DNA of 64,000 bases from Frigoribacterium sp. PhB160 (GTDB taxonomy: Bacteria; Actinomycetota; Actinomycetes; Actinomycetales; Microbacteriaceae): NCBI RefSeq assembly GCF_003751785.1, contig NZ_RKIE01000001.1:248001-312000 (forward strand), read 5' to 3'. This document shows positions 41,336-49,410 of this stretch, piece by piece. Numbering within the stretch: position 1 is the stretch's first letter; the number at the start of each line of letters is the position of its first letter. Below the pieces are notes generated by a model. That model worked only from the letters and a program-made list of their open reading frames with translations, did not search any database and was not told the DNA's origin. Made by a program: the position numbers and the translations under genes.

Positions 41336-41833
41336 ATGAACGAGACACGGATCGTCGACCTCCGGGCCCAGATTGGTTGGACCCAGGAACGCCTCGCAGA
41401 CGAGAGCGGCGTGACCGTCCGCACCGTCCAGAGGCTCGAGGCAGGCAACGACGGGAGCCTCGACACGCTGTCGCGAGTGGCGAAGGCATTCGGGGTTCCG
41501 GTTCGTGATCTCTTCGTCACCGTCGCCGAGGACGACTACGGCCGCTCGGTGACCGCTCTCGACGACCGGACGACTCGCCAGCAGGAACGGCGGGGCCGGA
41601 TCGAGGAGGGCTTCCGAGCCCTGTACTACGGGGTGGGCGTGCTCTTCACGATCGCCGTGTTCGTCGCAGTCGCCACCGACGTCGTGTCGAACGTCGCGAT
41701 CCTCTCGATTCCCGCCTACTGGGTCGCCGGGTGGCTGCTGTCGATGTTCCTGTTCCTCGTCGTCCTCAGCCCACGCCTCGACCGCGCCTATCCCCTCTCC
41801 TGCGCAGCCACGGACGAGGCGACGAGCAGCTAG
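41336..41833 (+). CDS. XRE-type HTH protein with two membrane helices
   Basis: 165 residues. An N-terminal Cro/XRE HTH (RIVDLRAQIGWTQERLADESGVTVRTVQRLEAGNDGSLDTLSRVAKAFGVPVRDLF) is followed by a linker and two helices (VGVLFTIAVFVAVATDVV, IPAYWVAGWLLSMFLFLVVL). A membrane-tethered DNA-binding protein; target unknown. The start is chosen at MNETR, with a -10 box seven bases upstream. Palindrome copy C follows the stop by 9 bp. Confidence 0.85.
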   Translation: MNETRIVDLRAQIGWTQERLADESGVTVRTVQRLEAGNDGSLDTLSRVAKAFGVPVRDLFVTVAEDDYGRSVTALDDRTTRQQERRGRIEEGFRALYYGVGVLFTIAVFVAVATDVVSNVAILSIPAYWVAGWLLSMFLFLVVLSPRLDRAYPLSCAATDEATSS

Positions 41834-41841
41834 AGGCAGCG

Positions 41842-41867
41842 GCCCGATAGGGGATCAGTAACTGCGA
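41842..41867 (+). repeat. GATC palindrome, copy C
   Basis: GCCCGATAGGG-GATC-AGTAACTGCGA, between convergent genes. Confidence 0.8.
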
Positions 41868-41900
41868 CGACTTTGACGGCTGTACTTCTGGGGCAGCTGC

Positions 41901-42128
41901 TCACGCAGAATTCTTGCCGCCAGCCGACCAAGACATTCCGCCCGCTTCGCCGCGTGGTCCTTCCTGCTGGCGCTCGGCGTCTGCTTGAGCCCGAAGGCCT
42001 GCCCCTGGGTCGGTCGCGTCGAGTCGGGTGGCAAGAGCACGATCGCGACGTTCACGAAAAACTATGGCGAAGGTCGCCGCGAAAATACCGATAACGATCA
42101 GGGCGATGATGACGGTAGCGGTGTTCAT
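41901..42128 (-). CDS. small single-pass membrane protein
   Basis: 75 residues: an N-terminal helix MNTATVIIALIVIGIFAATFAIVF, then a charged, low-complexity cytoplasmic tail (RERRDRALATRLDATDPGAGL). AAGGAGAG lies 8 nt before the ATG, a strong site that supports translation. Not recognised; similar short proteins are often membrane regulators or toxins, but nothing here decides. Confidence 0.7.
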   Translation of the reverse strand: MNTATVIIALIVIGIFAATFAIVFRERRDRALATRLDATDPGAGLRAQADAERQQEGPRGEAGGMSWSAGGKNSA

Positions 42129-42219
42129 TCGGCTCTCCTTTGATCGCGTGTGACCACCGTAGCCAGCATGAGCACGAGAGTCGACGCTAGGAGTGCGTCC
42201 CTACTTGGGAAGAGGGACT

Positions 42220-42245
42220 GCCCGATAGCCGATCCATCACCGGCC
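42220..42245 (+). repeat. GATC palindrome, copy D
   Basis: GCCCGATAGCC-GATC-CATCACCGGCC, upstream of the ABC transporter block. Last copy before a 4-kb stretch without the repeat. Confidence 0.8.
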
Positions 42246-42399
42246 CCACTGCGTCACGACGGGCGGTGACCAGGGTGGCTGGCCGTGAATGCCGACCCGC
42301 CACCTGACTCGACGTCGTCCGGCTTACTGGCCAGAAGGACGGGGAGCGCTGTGCCAGCGGCGGGGGTGCCGCGGGACCGGTGTCGCGAGGCTGGACAGC

Positions 42400-43134
42400 A
42401 TGAACAAACCGACCCCCCTGCCCCTCGAGGTGCGCGGACTCCGCAAGGCCCACCGCGGCCGCCCCCGCGTCTCCGACGTCTCCTTCTCCGTCCGGCCCGG
42501 TCGTGTCGTGGGCCTGCTCGGCCCGAACGGCGCCGGCAAGACCACCACCATCCGCCTCCTGCTCGACCTCGTCTCTCGGGACGGAGGCGCCGCTCTCGTC
42601 CTCGGCGCCCCCTACCGCGAGCTGGTGCACCCGGCTCAGCAGGTCGGCGTCGTCCTCGACGCAGGCGGCCTGCACCCGGCCCGGACCGGCCGACAGCACC
42701 TGACGATCGCCGCCCTGCGGGCGGGCGTCGGCGCCGACCGCGTCGCCGCAGTCCTCGCCGAGGTCGGGATGAGCCAGGACGCCGACCGCCGTGCCGGCAC
42801 GTATTCGCTCGGCATGCGCCAACGGATCGCGATCGCCGCGGCCCTGCTCGGCGAGCCGCGCCTCCTCGTCCTCGACGAGCCCGCCAACGGCCTCGATCCC
42901 GCGGGCATGCACTGGCTCCGTCAGAGGCTCCGCGCCTTCGCGGAGGACGGGGGCGCAGTGCTCGTGTCGTCGCACCTGCTGTCCGACATCCAGGAGATCG
43001 CTGACGACGTCGTCGTCATCACCGAGGGCCGTGTCGTGGCCGAGACCACCATGGCCGCGGTCCTCGCCGACCGCACCGGGACCCTCGAGGGCTACTACCT
43101 CGAGGTCACCGGCACCGAAGGGGTGGTGCGCTGA
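42400..43134 (+). CDS. ABC transporter ATPase
   Basis: 244 residues. Walker A GPNGAGKTTT (about 40-49), signature YSLGMRQR (about 134-141), Walker B LLVLDEPANGLDPAG and the His-switch SSHLLSD. This is the CcmA/drug or lantibiotic-type exporter ATPase (ABC-2). Its ATGA overlap with the permease gene shows the pair is one transporter. The genes downstream encode a two-component system, which probably controls it. Confidence 0.94.
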   Translation: MNKPTPLPLEVRGLRKAHRGRPRVSDVSFSVRPGRVVGLLGPNGAGKTTTIRLLLDLVSRDGGAALVLGAPYRELVHPAQQVGVVLDAGGLHPARTGRQHLTIAALRAGVGADRVAAVLAEVGMSQDADRRAGTYSLGMRQRIAIAAALLGEPRLLVLDEPANGLDPAGMHWLRQRLRAFAEDGGAVLVSSHLLSDIQEIADDVVVITEGRVVAETTMAAVLADRTGTLEGYYLEVTGTEGVVR

Positions 43135-43958
43135 TGTTCCGCGCAGAGATCCTCGGGCTCGTCACCACGACGGCCACCAAGGTTGCCGCCACCGTTGCGC
43201 TGCTGGGCCTCGTCCTCACCCAGCTCGTGTTCGTCGTCCTCCTCCCCGCCCTCGCGTCGGGCCAGGTGGGACCCGGAGCGGAGGCCCTCGGCGACGATCT
43301 TCCCGTCGTCGACCTGACGGCCGCGGCGACACAGCTCGACGCTCTCTCTCCCCTCGGGACCACGCTCGGCGGCGGGTCGATCGGCCTGGCCCTCGTCGCG
43401 ATCGTCCTGCTCGGGGTCCTCGCGGGGACGAGCGACGACCGTCACGGCGGCATCGTCGGCGCCGTCCTCGCGAGCCCTCGTCGCAGCCGTGTCGTCATGG
43501 CGAAGGCCGCCGCCGTCGGCGCCGGCGCCGCGGTCGTCGGGATCGTGCTGGCGATCGTCAGTCTGCTCACCCTGGTCGGTTCCCTCGCGCTGACCGCGAC
43601 GCCTTTCACGGCAGCCACCGGCGCCGTCGTCGCGACATTGGCACGGGGGGTCCTCGCCATCACCTGCCTCGCGGTCGTCGGCCTCGCCGTCGGCATCCTC
43701 TGCCGGTCCCAGCTCACGGGGGTGCTCGTCATGATCGGCGCCCTCGTCGCCGAACCGATCGTCGCCGCCGTCGCCCAGCTCGTCGGCGGGGGAGCGGCGG
43801 CCTCTTGGACGCAGTTCCTGCCCGTCGCCCTCGCCCAGTCCGTCATCCACGGAGGCGCGGGCACGGTCAGCGGAGGGGTCTCGATCGCTGCCCTCCTGGC
43901 GCTCACGGCCGCGGCGCTCGTCGCGGCGTCCATCACGCTGTCCCGCCGCGATGTCTGA
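43134..43958 (+). CDS. ABC transporter permease (ABC-2 type)
   Basis: 274 residues, six predicted helices (LLGLVLTQLVFVVLLPALA, GLALVAIVLLGVLAGTSDDRHGGIVGAVLASPRR, and so on), with the SDDRHGG...LASPRR cytoplasmic loop usual in ABC-2 permeases. Coupled to the ATPase gene by 1-bp overlap. It probably exports a peptide, lipid or antibiotic. Its 3' end overlaps a 54-codon membrane-protein gene by 8 bp. Confidence 0.9.
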   Translation: MFRAEILGLVTTTATKVAATVALLGLVLTQLVFVVLLPALASGQVGPGAEALGDDLPVVDLTAAATQLDALSPLGTTLGGGSIGLALVAIVLLGVLAGTSDDRHGGIVGAVLASPRRSRVVMAKAAAVGAGAAVVGIVLAIVSLLTLVGSLALTATPFTAATGAVVATLARGVLAITCLAVVGLAVGILCRSQLTGVLVMIGALVAEPIVAAVAQLVGGGAAASWTQFLPVALAQSVIHGGAGTVSGGVSIAALLALTAAALVAASITLSRRDV

Positions 43959-44115
43959 GCGGGAGGGGCGACCCCGCAGCCGCACGAAGATCGTCGTCGT
44001 CACCGCCTCGGTGTTGATCGTCGGCGCGGTCGTGTCCGGCATCTGGTCCCGTGTGTCCGGTCCGACCGGGGAGCCGGCATGGATCGGCGTGATCGAGACG
44101 AGGACAGGCCTGTGA
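43951..44115 (+). CDS. 54-residue single-pass membrane protein
   Basis: Starts with an ATG inside the permease stop region (ATGTCTGA overlap). Basic N-terminus MSEREGRPRSRTK, one helix IVVVTASVLIVGAVVSGIW and a short polar tail ending RTGL. The overlap and clean membrane-protein composition support it although it is short. Possibly a small subunit of the ABC transporter or of the sensor; unknown. Confidence 0.6.
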   Translation: MSEREGRPRSRTKIVVVTASVLIVGAVVSGIWSRVSGPTGEPAWIGVIETRTGL

Positions 44116-44194
44116 TGTTCCTCGCGAGCAGGGCGCGATGACCTCCGCCGCCCGCCCTGACGCCGATCCCACTGGGGGTCGGCGTCGGTCGTGG

Positions 44195-44200
44195 TTGACT
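44195..44200 (+). promoter_or_regulatory. possible leaderless -10 box, TTGACT
   Basis: TTGACT, six bases, then the ATG at 44207. Confidence 0.35.
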
Positions 44201-44206
44201 CGCCCC

Positions 44207-45460
44207 ATGGATCCGCTGCCGCGTCGCACACCCGCGTCGCGCTTCCGGTCGGCGTTCCCGTCGTTGCTGGTCGCGGCCGTCGCGCTCGGGTACGTCGCAC
44301 TCGACCTCGGGGGTGAGCAGATCCCCGCGACGGTGCCGGGCGACGTGCCGCCCCTGGTGCACGCGGCCCTCGTGCTCGTGCAGGCGCTCGCACTGCTGGC
44401 GCGGCGGCATCGTCCCCTCGCCGTGTTCGCGGTCGTCGTCGCTGCCGATCTCGTCGTCCTCGCCACCACGGCGGGCGAGCTCGGCATCGGCGCCCTGGGC
44501 GTCATCCTCGCTGGGTACACGGTCGCCCGCCGCGTGGACCGCACCGTCCGGCTCGTCGCGCTCGTGGCCGCGGCGTCCGCGACCGCCCTGGTCGGGGCGG
44601 CGGCGATGGTCGTCGGCCCGGTGGGTTCGCCGGCCGGGGTCGTGCTCGCGACCGCGGCTGCCCGGGTCGTCGTGCTGTACCTGCTGCCGGCGGTGGTCGC
44701 CGAGCAAGTGCGTGGTCGTGAGCGCCTCCGGGAGGCGCTCGACGCCCAGGAGCGCTCGGTGGAGCGGGAGCGGCGGGAGGATGCCGACCGCGCCGTGCGG
44801 TCGGAGCGTGCCGCTCTCGCCCGTGAGCTGCACGACATCGCCGGCCACCACCTGTCCGGGATCATCGTCGGGGCGCAGGCGGCCACGGCCCTGGTCGCCA
44901 GCGACCCCGAGCGGGCGCGGGAGATGCTCCGAACTGTGCAGGACGATGCCCGCATCACGCTCGGCGACCTGCGACGCACCGTCGGCCTGCTGCGCGACGA
45001 CGAGCCCGAGGCGTCGGGGCGGCCCGTCGCGGCACCCACCATGGCCGGCATCGAGGGGCTCGCAAAGGCGGCACGCGAGCGGGGCCAGGACGTCACGACG
45101 ATCGTCGAGGGCGAACCTCGGCCGCTCGGCCCCCTGGCCGAGGCGACCGCCTACCGGATGGTGCAGGAGTCACTCGCCAACGCCGCGCGGCACGCCCCGG
45201 GAGCGCCCTGCCGTGTCGCCGTGACCTGGACGGACACCCAGGTCGAGGTGGTGGTGCGGAACGAGGCCGCCGATCCGGCCCTGGTCGCCCTGGGCCTGAG
45301 CACGAGCACGAGCACGAGCACGAGCACCGGCTACGGACTCGCCGGCATGGCCGAGCGCGCCGAGCTCGTCGGAGCCCGGCTGACGACGGGCCCCGACCGG
45401 CACCACGGCGGCTGGACGAACCGACTCATCCTCGTCGGCGACACGGGGCGCGCCTCGTGA
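44207..45460 (+). CDS. sensor histidine kinase (HisKA_3 class)
   Basis: 417 residues. Several N-terminal membrane helices (about 15-155), a coiled segment, the H-box ALARELHDIAGHHLSGIIVGAQAA (phospho-His near 224) and an HATPase domain with N-box ESLANAARHA and G-box GYGLAGMAERAELVGARL. Pairs with the NarL-type regulator, whose start overlaps its stop (GTGA). Between N- and G-boxes a hexanucleotide repeat encodes a Ser-Thr run, which may vary in length. Probably senses a signal linked to the adjacent ABC transporter. Confidence 0.93.
   Translation: MDPLPRRTPASRFRSAFPSLLVAAVALGYVALDLGGEQIPATVPGDVPPLVHAALVLVQALALLARRHRPLAVFAVVVAADLVVLATTAGELGIGALGVILAGYTVARRVDRTVRLVALVAAASATALVGAAAMVVGPVGSPAGVVLATAAARVVVLYLLPAVVAEQVRGRERLREALDAQERSVERERREDADRAVRSERAALARELHDIAGHHLSGIIVGAQAATALVASDPERAREMLRTVQDDARITLGDLRRTVGLLRDDEPEASGRPVAAPTMAGIEGLAKAARERGQDVTTIVEGEPRPLGPLAEATAYRMVQESLANAARHAPGAPCRVAVTWTDTQVEVVVRNEAADPALVALGLSTSTSTSTSTGYGLAGMAERAELVGARLTTGPDRHHGGWTNRLILVGDTGRAS
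45299..45328 (+). repeat. AGCACG hexanucleotide repeat in kinase gene
   Basis: AGCACG four times plus AGCACC, coding (Ser-Thr)5 in the ATP-lid region of the histidine kinase. Confidence 0.85.
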
Positions 45461-46125
45461 TCCGCGTCGTGGTCGCCGACGACCAGATGGTCGTCCGGGC
45501 CGGGCTGTCCGTCGTGCTGGGCGCCGTCGACGACCTCGAGGTGGTCGGCCAGGCCATCGACGGGGCCGAGGCCGTCAGCCTCGCCCGTGCCTTGCGCCCC
45601 GACGTGGTGTGTATGGACATCCGCATGCCCGGCACCGACGGCATCACCGCCACCCGGCAGATCACTGCCGACCCGACCATCGACGCAGGCGTGCTGGTCC
45701 TCACGACCTTCGACGTCGACGCCGACGTCTTCGCCGCGCTCGAGGCGGGCGCAGCCGGGTTCCTCCTCAAAGGCACGGACGAGGCCACCTTGGTCAGCGC
45801 TGTCCGATCGGTCGCGGCTGGCGAGGGCACGCTCGATCAGAGGCTCACCCGCCGCGTGCTCCGAGAGTTCGGCGAGCGTCGCGCAGGCGCCGTGGGGCGG
45901 GCGACGCGTGAGAACGCGGAGGGTGCCGGGCTTACCGCTCGTGAGCTCGACGTGCTGCAGCTGCTCGCTGTGGGGTCGTCGAACGCGGAGATCGCGCAGA
46001 GCCTGTTCGTCGAGCTGACGACCGTGAAGTACCACCTCGCCGGGCTCCTCCAAAAGACCGGTTCCCGCGACCGGCTGCAGGCAGTCCTCTGGGGTATTAG
46101 AGCCGGCCTCGTGCAGGTCGGCTGA
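45457..46125 (+). CDS. NarL/LuxR-type response regulator
   Basis: 222 residues. Receiver domain with acidic pocket ADDQ and phospho-Asp in PDVVCMDIRMPGTDG (about residue 54), Lys in LLKG, then a LuxR HTH LTARELDVLQLLAVGSSNAEIAQSLFVELTTVKYHLAGLLQKTGSRDRLQAV. Partner of the histidine kinase. The expected target is the ABC transporter operon directly upstream. Confidence 0.95.
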   Translation: MIRVVVADDQMVVRAGLSVVLGAVDDLEVVGQAIDGAEAVSLARALRPDVVCMDIRMPGTDGITATRQITADPTIDAGVLVLTTFDVDADVFAALEAGAAGFLLKGTDEATLVSAVRSVAAGEGTLDQRLTRRVLREFGERRAGAVGRATRENAEGAGLTARELDVLQLLAVGSSNAEIAQSLFVELTTVKYHLAGLLQKTGSRDRLQAVLWGIRAGLVQVG

Positions 46126-46252
46126 CCGGCGACCGTGATCGTTCGAGTTCGCACCACTACGAGTCGATGCCGTGATGATCTGGGAACCAGTGACCGTCTG
46201 GTAAAGGATCCTTTCTCGGGCCGCATCGGGGTAGCTTGACTCGGGGGTAGCC

Positions 46253-46393
46253 ATGAAGGACGGTCCGGGCAGTCGTGCGGCTCTCGTCGCTGGGATAGTT
46301 GCGTTCGTTTTGGTCGCCGGAATCCTGATCTGGGCAGCGTTGATTCGACCTGAGGGCATGGCCGTCTTGCGTTCGCTGGGGTTCGACGCCTAG
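46253..46393 (+). CDS. 46-residue single-pass membrane protein
   Basis: MKDGPGSRAALVAGIVAFVLVAG with helix IVAFVLVAGILIWAALI and a short tail ending LGFDA. Positive-inside start, clean helix and purine-rich GGGGGTAG before the ATG make it plausible. It follows the response regulator by 127 bp and precedes a 128-bp long-form repeat. Not recognised. Confidence 0.5.
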   Translation: MKDGPGSRAALVAGIVAFVLVAGILIWAALIRPEGMAVLRSLGFDA

Positions 46394-46402
46394 CCAGACT
46401 CC

Positions 46403-46530
46403 GCGTTCGGTAAGGGGCCGCTTACTCAGATCAGTTCCGGACTGACCTATTAAGACGGCTGGTGCCCCGTAGCTGCGGGGGAGTGGCTAGTCTCCGCCGG
46501 TGGGCGGTGACCGATTCCCTGTTGGGACGC
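46403..46530. repeat. 128-bp long-form repeat, copy E
   Basis: Aligns without gaps to 49411-49538. The ends are inverted, degenerate copies of the GATC palindrome. Inside are a CAGT-N5-ACTG hairpin and a CCCCG-N5-CGGGG hairpin. It lies between the 46-residue gene and the convergent MarR gene. Confidence 0.85.
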
Positions 46531-46547
46531 CTTATCTATGCGATCGC

Positions 46548-46988
46548 CTAGCTACTGCGGACAATCTTGAGGAGGAGTCTGTTCAGTTCAGCGCTCTCAG
46601 ATGCGTCGAGACCGACGTCCCTCAGATCGTTTGCTTCCAGCGCGATCACCCACGCCGCATGCAGAGCGGCCCGGCCATCTGTCGTGATCCGGACGGGGTT
46701 GCGCTGCCCTCGGGTGCGTGCGCCCGTGCGGGTGACGAGTCCGCGGCTCTCCAGCCCGTCGAGAAGAGGGGCGATGCTCTGGGGGCGGACCAGCACGGCG
46801 CGTGCGATCTCGGCCGATGTCATCTCGTCGTCGCGGTCGAGGAACGCGAGGACGCCGAAGTGCACCGGGTTCAGTTCGAGCTCGCCCAACCTCCCTGCGA
46901 GCCGGCCGCCGATGAGGCGAGCCGAGCGGACGAAGTTCCAGGTGAGGATGTCGTCGAGATCCGGTCGTTCGCCGTCGTGACCTGCCAT
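46548..46988 (-). CDS. MarR family regulator
   Basis: 146 residues, winged helix: LNPVHFGVLAFLDRDDEMTSAEIARAVLVRPQSIAPLLDGLESRGLVTRTGARTRGQRNPVRITTDGRAAL. Divergent from the NmrA-like gene; a perfect palindrome (47011-47024) lies 22 bp before its start. It probably represses both genes until a ligand binds. Convergent with the long-form repeat E. Confidence 0.9.
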   Translation of the reverse strand: MAGHDGERPDLDDILTWNFVRSARLIGGRLAGRLGELELNPVHFGVLAFLDRDDEMTSAEIARAVLVRPQSIAPLLDGLESRGLVTRTGARTRGQRNPVRITTDGRAALHAAWVIALEANDLRDVGLDASESAELNRLLLKIVRSS

Positions 46989-47010
46989 GCGCTCATACTT
47001 CCAGCCGATC

Positions 47011-47024
47011 AGTACCGCGGTACT
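47011..47024. promoter_or_regulatory. candidate MarR operator
   Basis: AGTACCGCGGTACT, a perfect 14-bp palindrome between the divergent MarR and NmrA-like genes. Confidence 0.6.
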
Positions 47025-47064
47025 CTCGACATGCAGAGTCCTGTTACTGACGGAGAGGCCCACC

Positions 47065-47112
47065 ATGTCCGACACCGGATCCGCTGTCCAGCGACACGGC
47101 GCCACGCGGTGA
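47065..47112 (+). CDS. 15-codon leader ORF of NmrA-like gene
   Basis: GGAGAGG precedes the ATG; the peptide is MSDTGSAVQRHGATR. Its TGA overlaps the GTG of the next gene (GTGA). Either a translational-coupling leader, or the true N-terminus joined by a frame error in the sequence. Confidence 0.45.
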   Translation: MSDTGSAVQRHGATR

Positions 47113-47864
47113 ACGAGGAGCAGGAGACCTCGAGCATCCCCGCGACGCAGCGGCTCTCTCTCACGATCTTTGGAGCCAACGGCGGCACGGGCGCTGCCGC
47201 CGTGAAGCAGGCCCTCGCGGCCGGTCACCGGGTGACAGCGGTCACCCGCCACCCGGAGCAGTTCGCCCAACGCCACGATCGCTTGACGGTGTTCAAGGGC
47301 GACGCGACTGTCATCGCGGACGTGGTCGAGGCGATCACGGGAGCCGATGCGGTGCTGTCCGCGCTGGGGGTGCCGTACAGCCGTGTGTCGATCAGTCTCT
47401 ACTCCGACAGTGCCCGCTGCCTCGTTGAGGCCATGGCGCAGACGGGCGGTCGCCGGTTGGTGGTCGTCACCTCGTCCGCCGTGGACCCCGACGGCTTCCC
47501 GGTGACTTCGCCGGTGAGCCGGATCATCGGCAAGTACCTCATCGGACCCGTCATCCACAGCCTGGGACGCACCATGTACGCGGACATGCTGCGCATGGAG
47601 GAGATCGTGCGGGGGAGCGGTATGGATTGGACGATCCTTCGACCGCCTGCCCTGTTCGACAAGGAGGCGGCGGGACCCGTCGAGGTGTCGCTGGCGCCGA
47701 TGGCCGGGCAGTTCATCGCTCGACAGGACCTCGCGGCCATCATGCTCACCGAGGCGAGCAGCACGCAGCACCACCGGGAGACGCTGTACGTGCGCTCCCT
47801 CGATGGTCGACCGAGCATCCTGCGCACCATCTGGGACGACGGCATCGGGAAGAAGAAGAAGTAG
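47109..47864 (+). CDS. NmrA-like NAD(P)-binding protein
   Basis: 251 residues from GTG. Rossmann motif FGANGGTGAAAVKQALAAGHRVTAVTRHPEQ (about 19-48), then GADAVLSALG, LVVVTSSAVDPDGFP and MDWTILRPPALFD, as in atypical SDRs of the NmrA/SDR_a5 type. These act as redox sensors or NAD(P)H-dependent reductases. No good ribosome site precedes the GTG; translation is probably coupled to the 15-codon leader. Ends with four Lys. Controlled by the divergent MarR. Confidence 0.85.
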   Translation: MNEEQETSSIPATQRLSLTIFGANGGTGAAAVKQALAAGHRVTAVTRHPEQFAQRHDRLTVFKGDATVIADVVEAITGADAVLSALGVPYSRVSISLYSDSARCLVEAMAQTGGRRLVVVTSSAVDPDGFPVTSPVSRIIGKYLIGPVIHSLGRTMYADMLRMEEIVRGSGMDWTILRPPALFDKEAAGPVEVSLAPMAGQFIARQDLAAIMLTEASSTQHHRETLYVRSLDGRPSILRTIWDDGIGKKKK

Positions 47865-48032
47865 TAGCCGAGCTTCGCGACACGTCTCCTCCGGGGCCAC
47901 TGAACCCAGCAGCCACGCGGTGAGGTGATGCCTCCGCGCGCTGGCGCCGACGCGTCCGGCTAGGGATCGGCCAACGGACGACTTCGTCTTCGGCTTCGGC
48001 TTCGTTCACACGTCGGGCACGCTCACAGTAGG
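47865..48032. other. convergent intergenic region
   Basis: 168 bp between the NmrA-like and MerR genes. It contains a CTTCGG run near 47990 but no clear terminator or palindrome copy. Confidence 0.4.
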
Positions 48033-48377
48033 TCACGCGTTGGCGGTGAGGTATGACGTGAGGGAGGCATCGATCATCTCGAAGCGAGCGGCGCGCGTCC
48101 GTACGTCATCTCGCAAGGTGGCGACCTGGCGCAGAAGATCTGGGCAAGCCGCTTTGGATCGTTCTCCGACCGTGCAGGGCAAGACGTCTTTGACCAGGGA
48201 CGAGGGCATGCCCATGTCGAGGAGGGAGCGGATCGTCTCGACCATCGCGACCGCGTTCGGGGCGTACTCGCGGTAGCCGTTCGACTGGCGCTCCGCGCTG
48301 AGGAGGCCCTGCTCCTCGTAGTACCGCAGAGCACGCGGAGTCGCACCCGTCTTCCTGCTCAGCTCACCGATTCGCAT
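48033..48377 (-). CDS. MerR family regulator
   Basis: 114 residues. MRIGELSRKTGATPRALRYYEEQGLLSAERQSNGYREY is the MerR HTH and wing, followed by the helix MVETIRSLLDMGMPSSLVKDVLPC and a short coiled coil. A Cys in VLPCTVGERSKAACPDLL resembles effector-site Cys residues, but no metal site is evident. Divergent from the SDR at 48433, whose promoter has the 20-bp spacer typical of MerR-activated promoters. Confidence 0.92.
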   Translation of the reverse strand: MRIGELSRKTGATPRALRYYEEQGLLSAERQSNGYREYAPNAVAMVETIRSLLDMGMPSSLVKDVLPCTVGERSKAACPDLLRQVATLRDDVRTRAARFEMIDASLTSYLTANA

Positions 48378-48394
48378 GGTGCCCTTCCTGGTCC

Positions 48395-48426
48395 TTGACC
48401 TTCACGCTGACGTCAGACTCTACGCT
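48395..48426 (+). promoter_or_regulatory. MerR-type promoter with 20-bp spacer
   Basis: -35 TTGACC (48395-48400), 20-bp spacer containing the palindrome TGACGTCA (48408-48415), -10 TACGCT (48421-48426), then six bases to the ATG at 48433. The message is predicted leaderless. Confidence 0.75.
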
Positions 48427-48432
48427 CCGAGC

Positions 48433-49374
48433 ATGACCCCGCTGACGCACCCGATTCGCACCCGCCTGTCCGATCCTCTTGCCTCCGCCCCGGACCTCAC
48501 CGGTCGGCGCGCAGTCGTCACAGGCGGGTCCAGTGGGCTAGGCGTGGTCACCACCCGGGCGCTCATCCGTCGCGGTGCCACAGTCGTGATCGGAGCCCGT
48601 GACACGGCGCGGGCCCAGCGCGCACGAGACCACCTGATCGCAGAGCTGAACCTGCCGGCTGGCCGCCTGATCGTCGCGCCACTCGATCTCATCGACCCAC
48701 ACTCGATCCGTGACTTCGCCAAGGCCATGGGTGACGCGCCTCTCGACCTGCTGGTGCTCAACGCTGGGATCAGCAGCGTCCCCCTCCGACACGACCACGC
48801 CGGCATTGAAAGCCAGTTCGCGACGAACCACCTCGGTCACTTCGCCCTGACGGGGCATCTGCTCCCGTTCCTCGTACCCGGAGTCGACCCCCGAATCGTC
48901 ACCGTGTCCTCTGCCCTGTACACCGGGGCCACGCTCAACCTCGACGACCTCTCGAACCGCACCTCGTATTCACCCGGGCGCGCCTACAGCCGTTCCAAGC
49001 TGGCAAATGTGATCTTCGCCGTCGAGCTGCAGCGACGCCTCAGCGCACAGGGCAGTCCGGTCCGGAGCTTTGCCGCACACCCCGGCATGGCGCGCACGCC
49101 CCTCCACGCGACATACCCCTCCGCAGCCACGAGGGTTCTGACCGGCGCTGTTGCCCGAGTCATCGGCCGCGATCCAGGACCTGCCGACATCGGAGTTCTC
49201 ACCGCCGCCCTGAATCAAGAGGCCACGCCCGCGCTGTTCTGGGGCCCTACCGGCTTTAAGACCGCCCCCGACGCGCTCGGGCAGCCCTTCGCCGCCGTGG
49301 CCTCCGACACCGCGACAGCCGCCGCCCTCTGGCTAAAGTCCGAGCAACTAACTGGTGTCGGAATCCTGAGCTGA
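48433..49374 (+). CDS. SDR family oxidoreductase (retinol-dehydrogenase-like)
   Basis: 313 residues. TGGSSGLG (about 31-38), NAG (about 119), conserved TVSSALYTG and catalytic YSRSK (about 190-194). The long form with a C-terminal extension resembles RDH/WW-domain oxidoreductase-type SDRs. MerR-type promoter and leaderless start. It probably detoxifies carbonyl compounds or modifies lipids. Long-form repeat F-G follows 36 bp after the stop. Confidence 0.9.
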   Translation: MTPLTHPIRTRLSDPLASAPDLTGRRAVVTGGSSGLGVVTTRALIRRGATVVIGARDTARAQRARDHLIAELNLPAGRLIVAPLDLIDPHSIRDFAKAMGDAPLDLLVLNAGISSVPLRHDHAGIESQFATNHLGHFALTGHLLPFLVPGVDPRIVTVSSALYTGATLNLDDLSNRTSYSPGRAYSRSKLANVIFAVELQRRLSAQGSPVRSFAAHPGMARTPLHATYPSAATRVLTGAVARVIGRDPGPADIGVLTAALNQEATPALFWGPTGFKTAPDALGQPFAAVASDTATAAALWLKSEQLTGVGILS

Positions 49375-49410
49375 AAACACAGGCCGTGGCCTTCGACCAC
49401 TGAATTTCAG

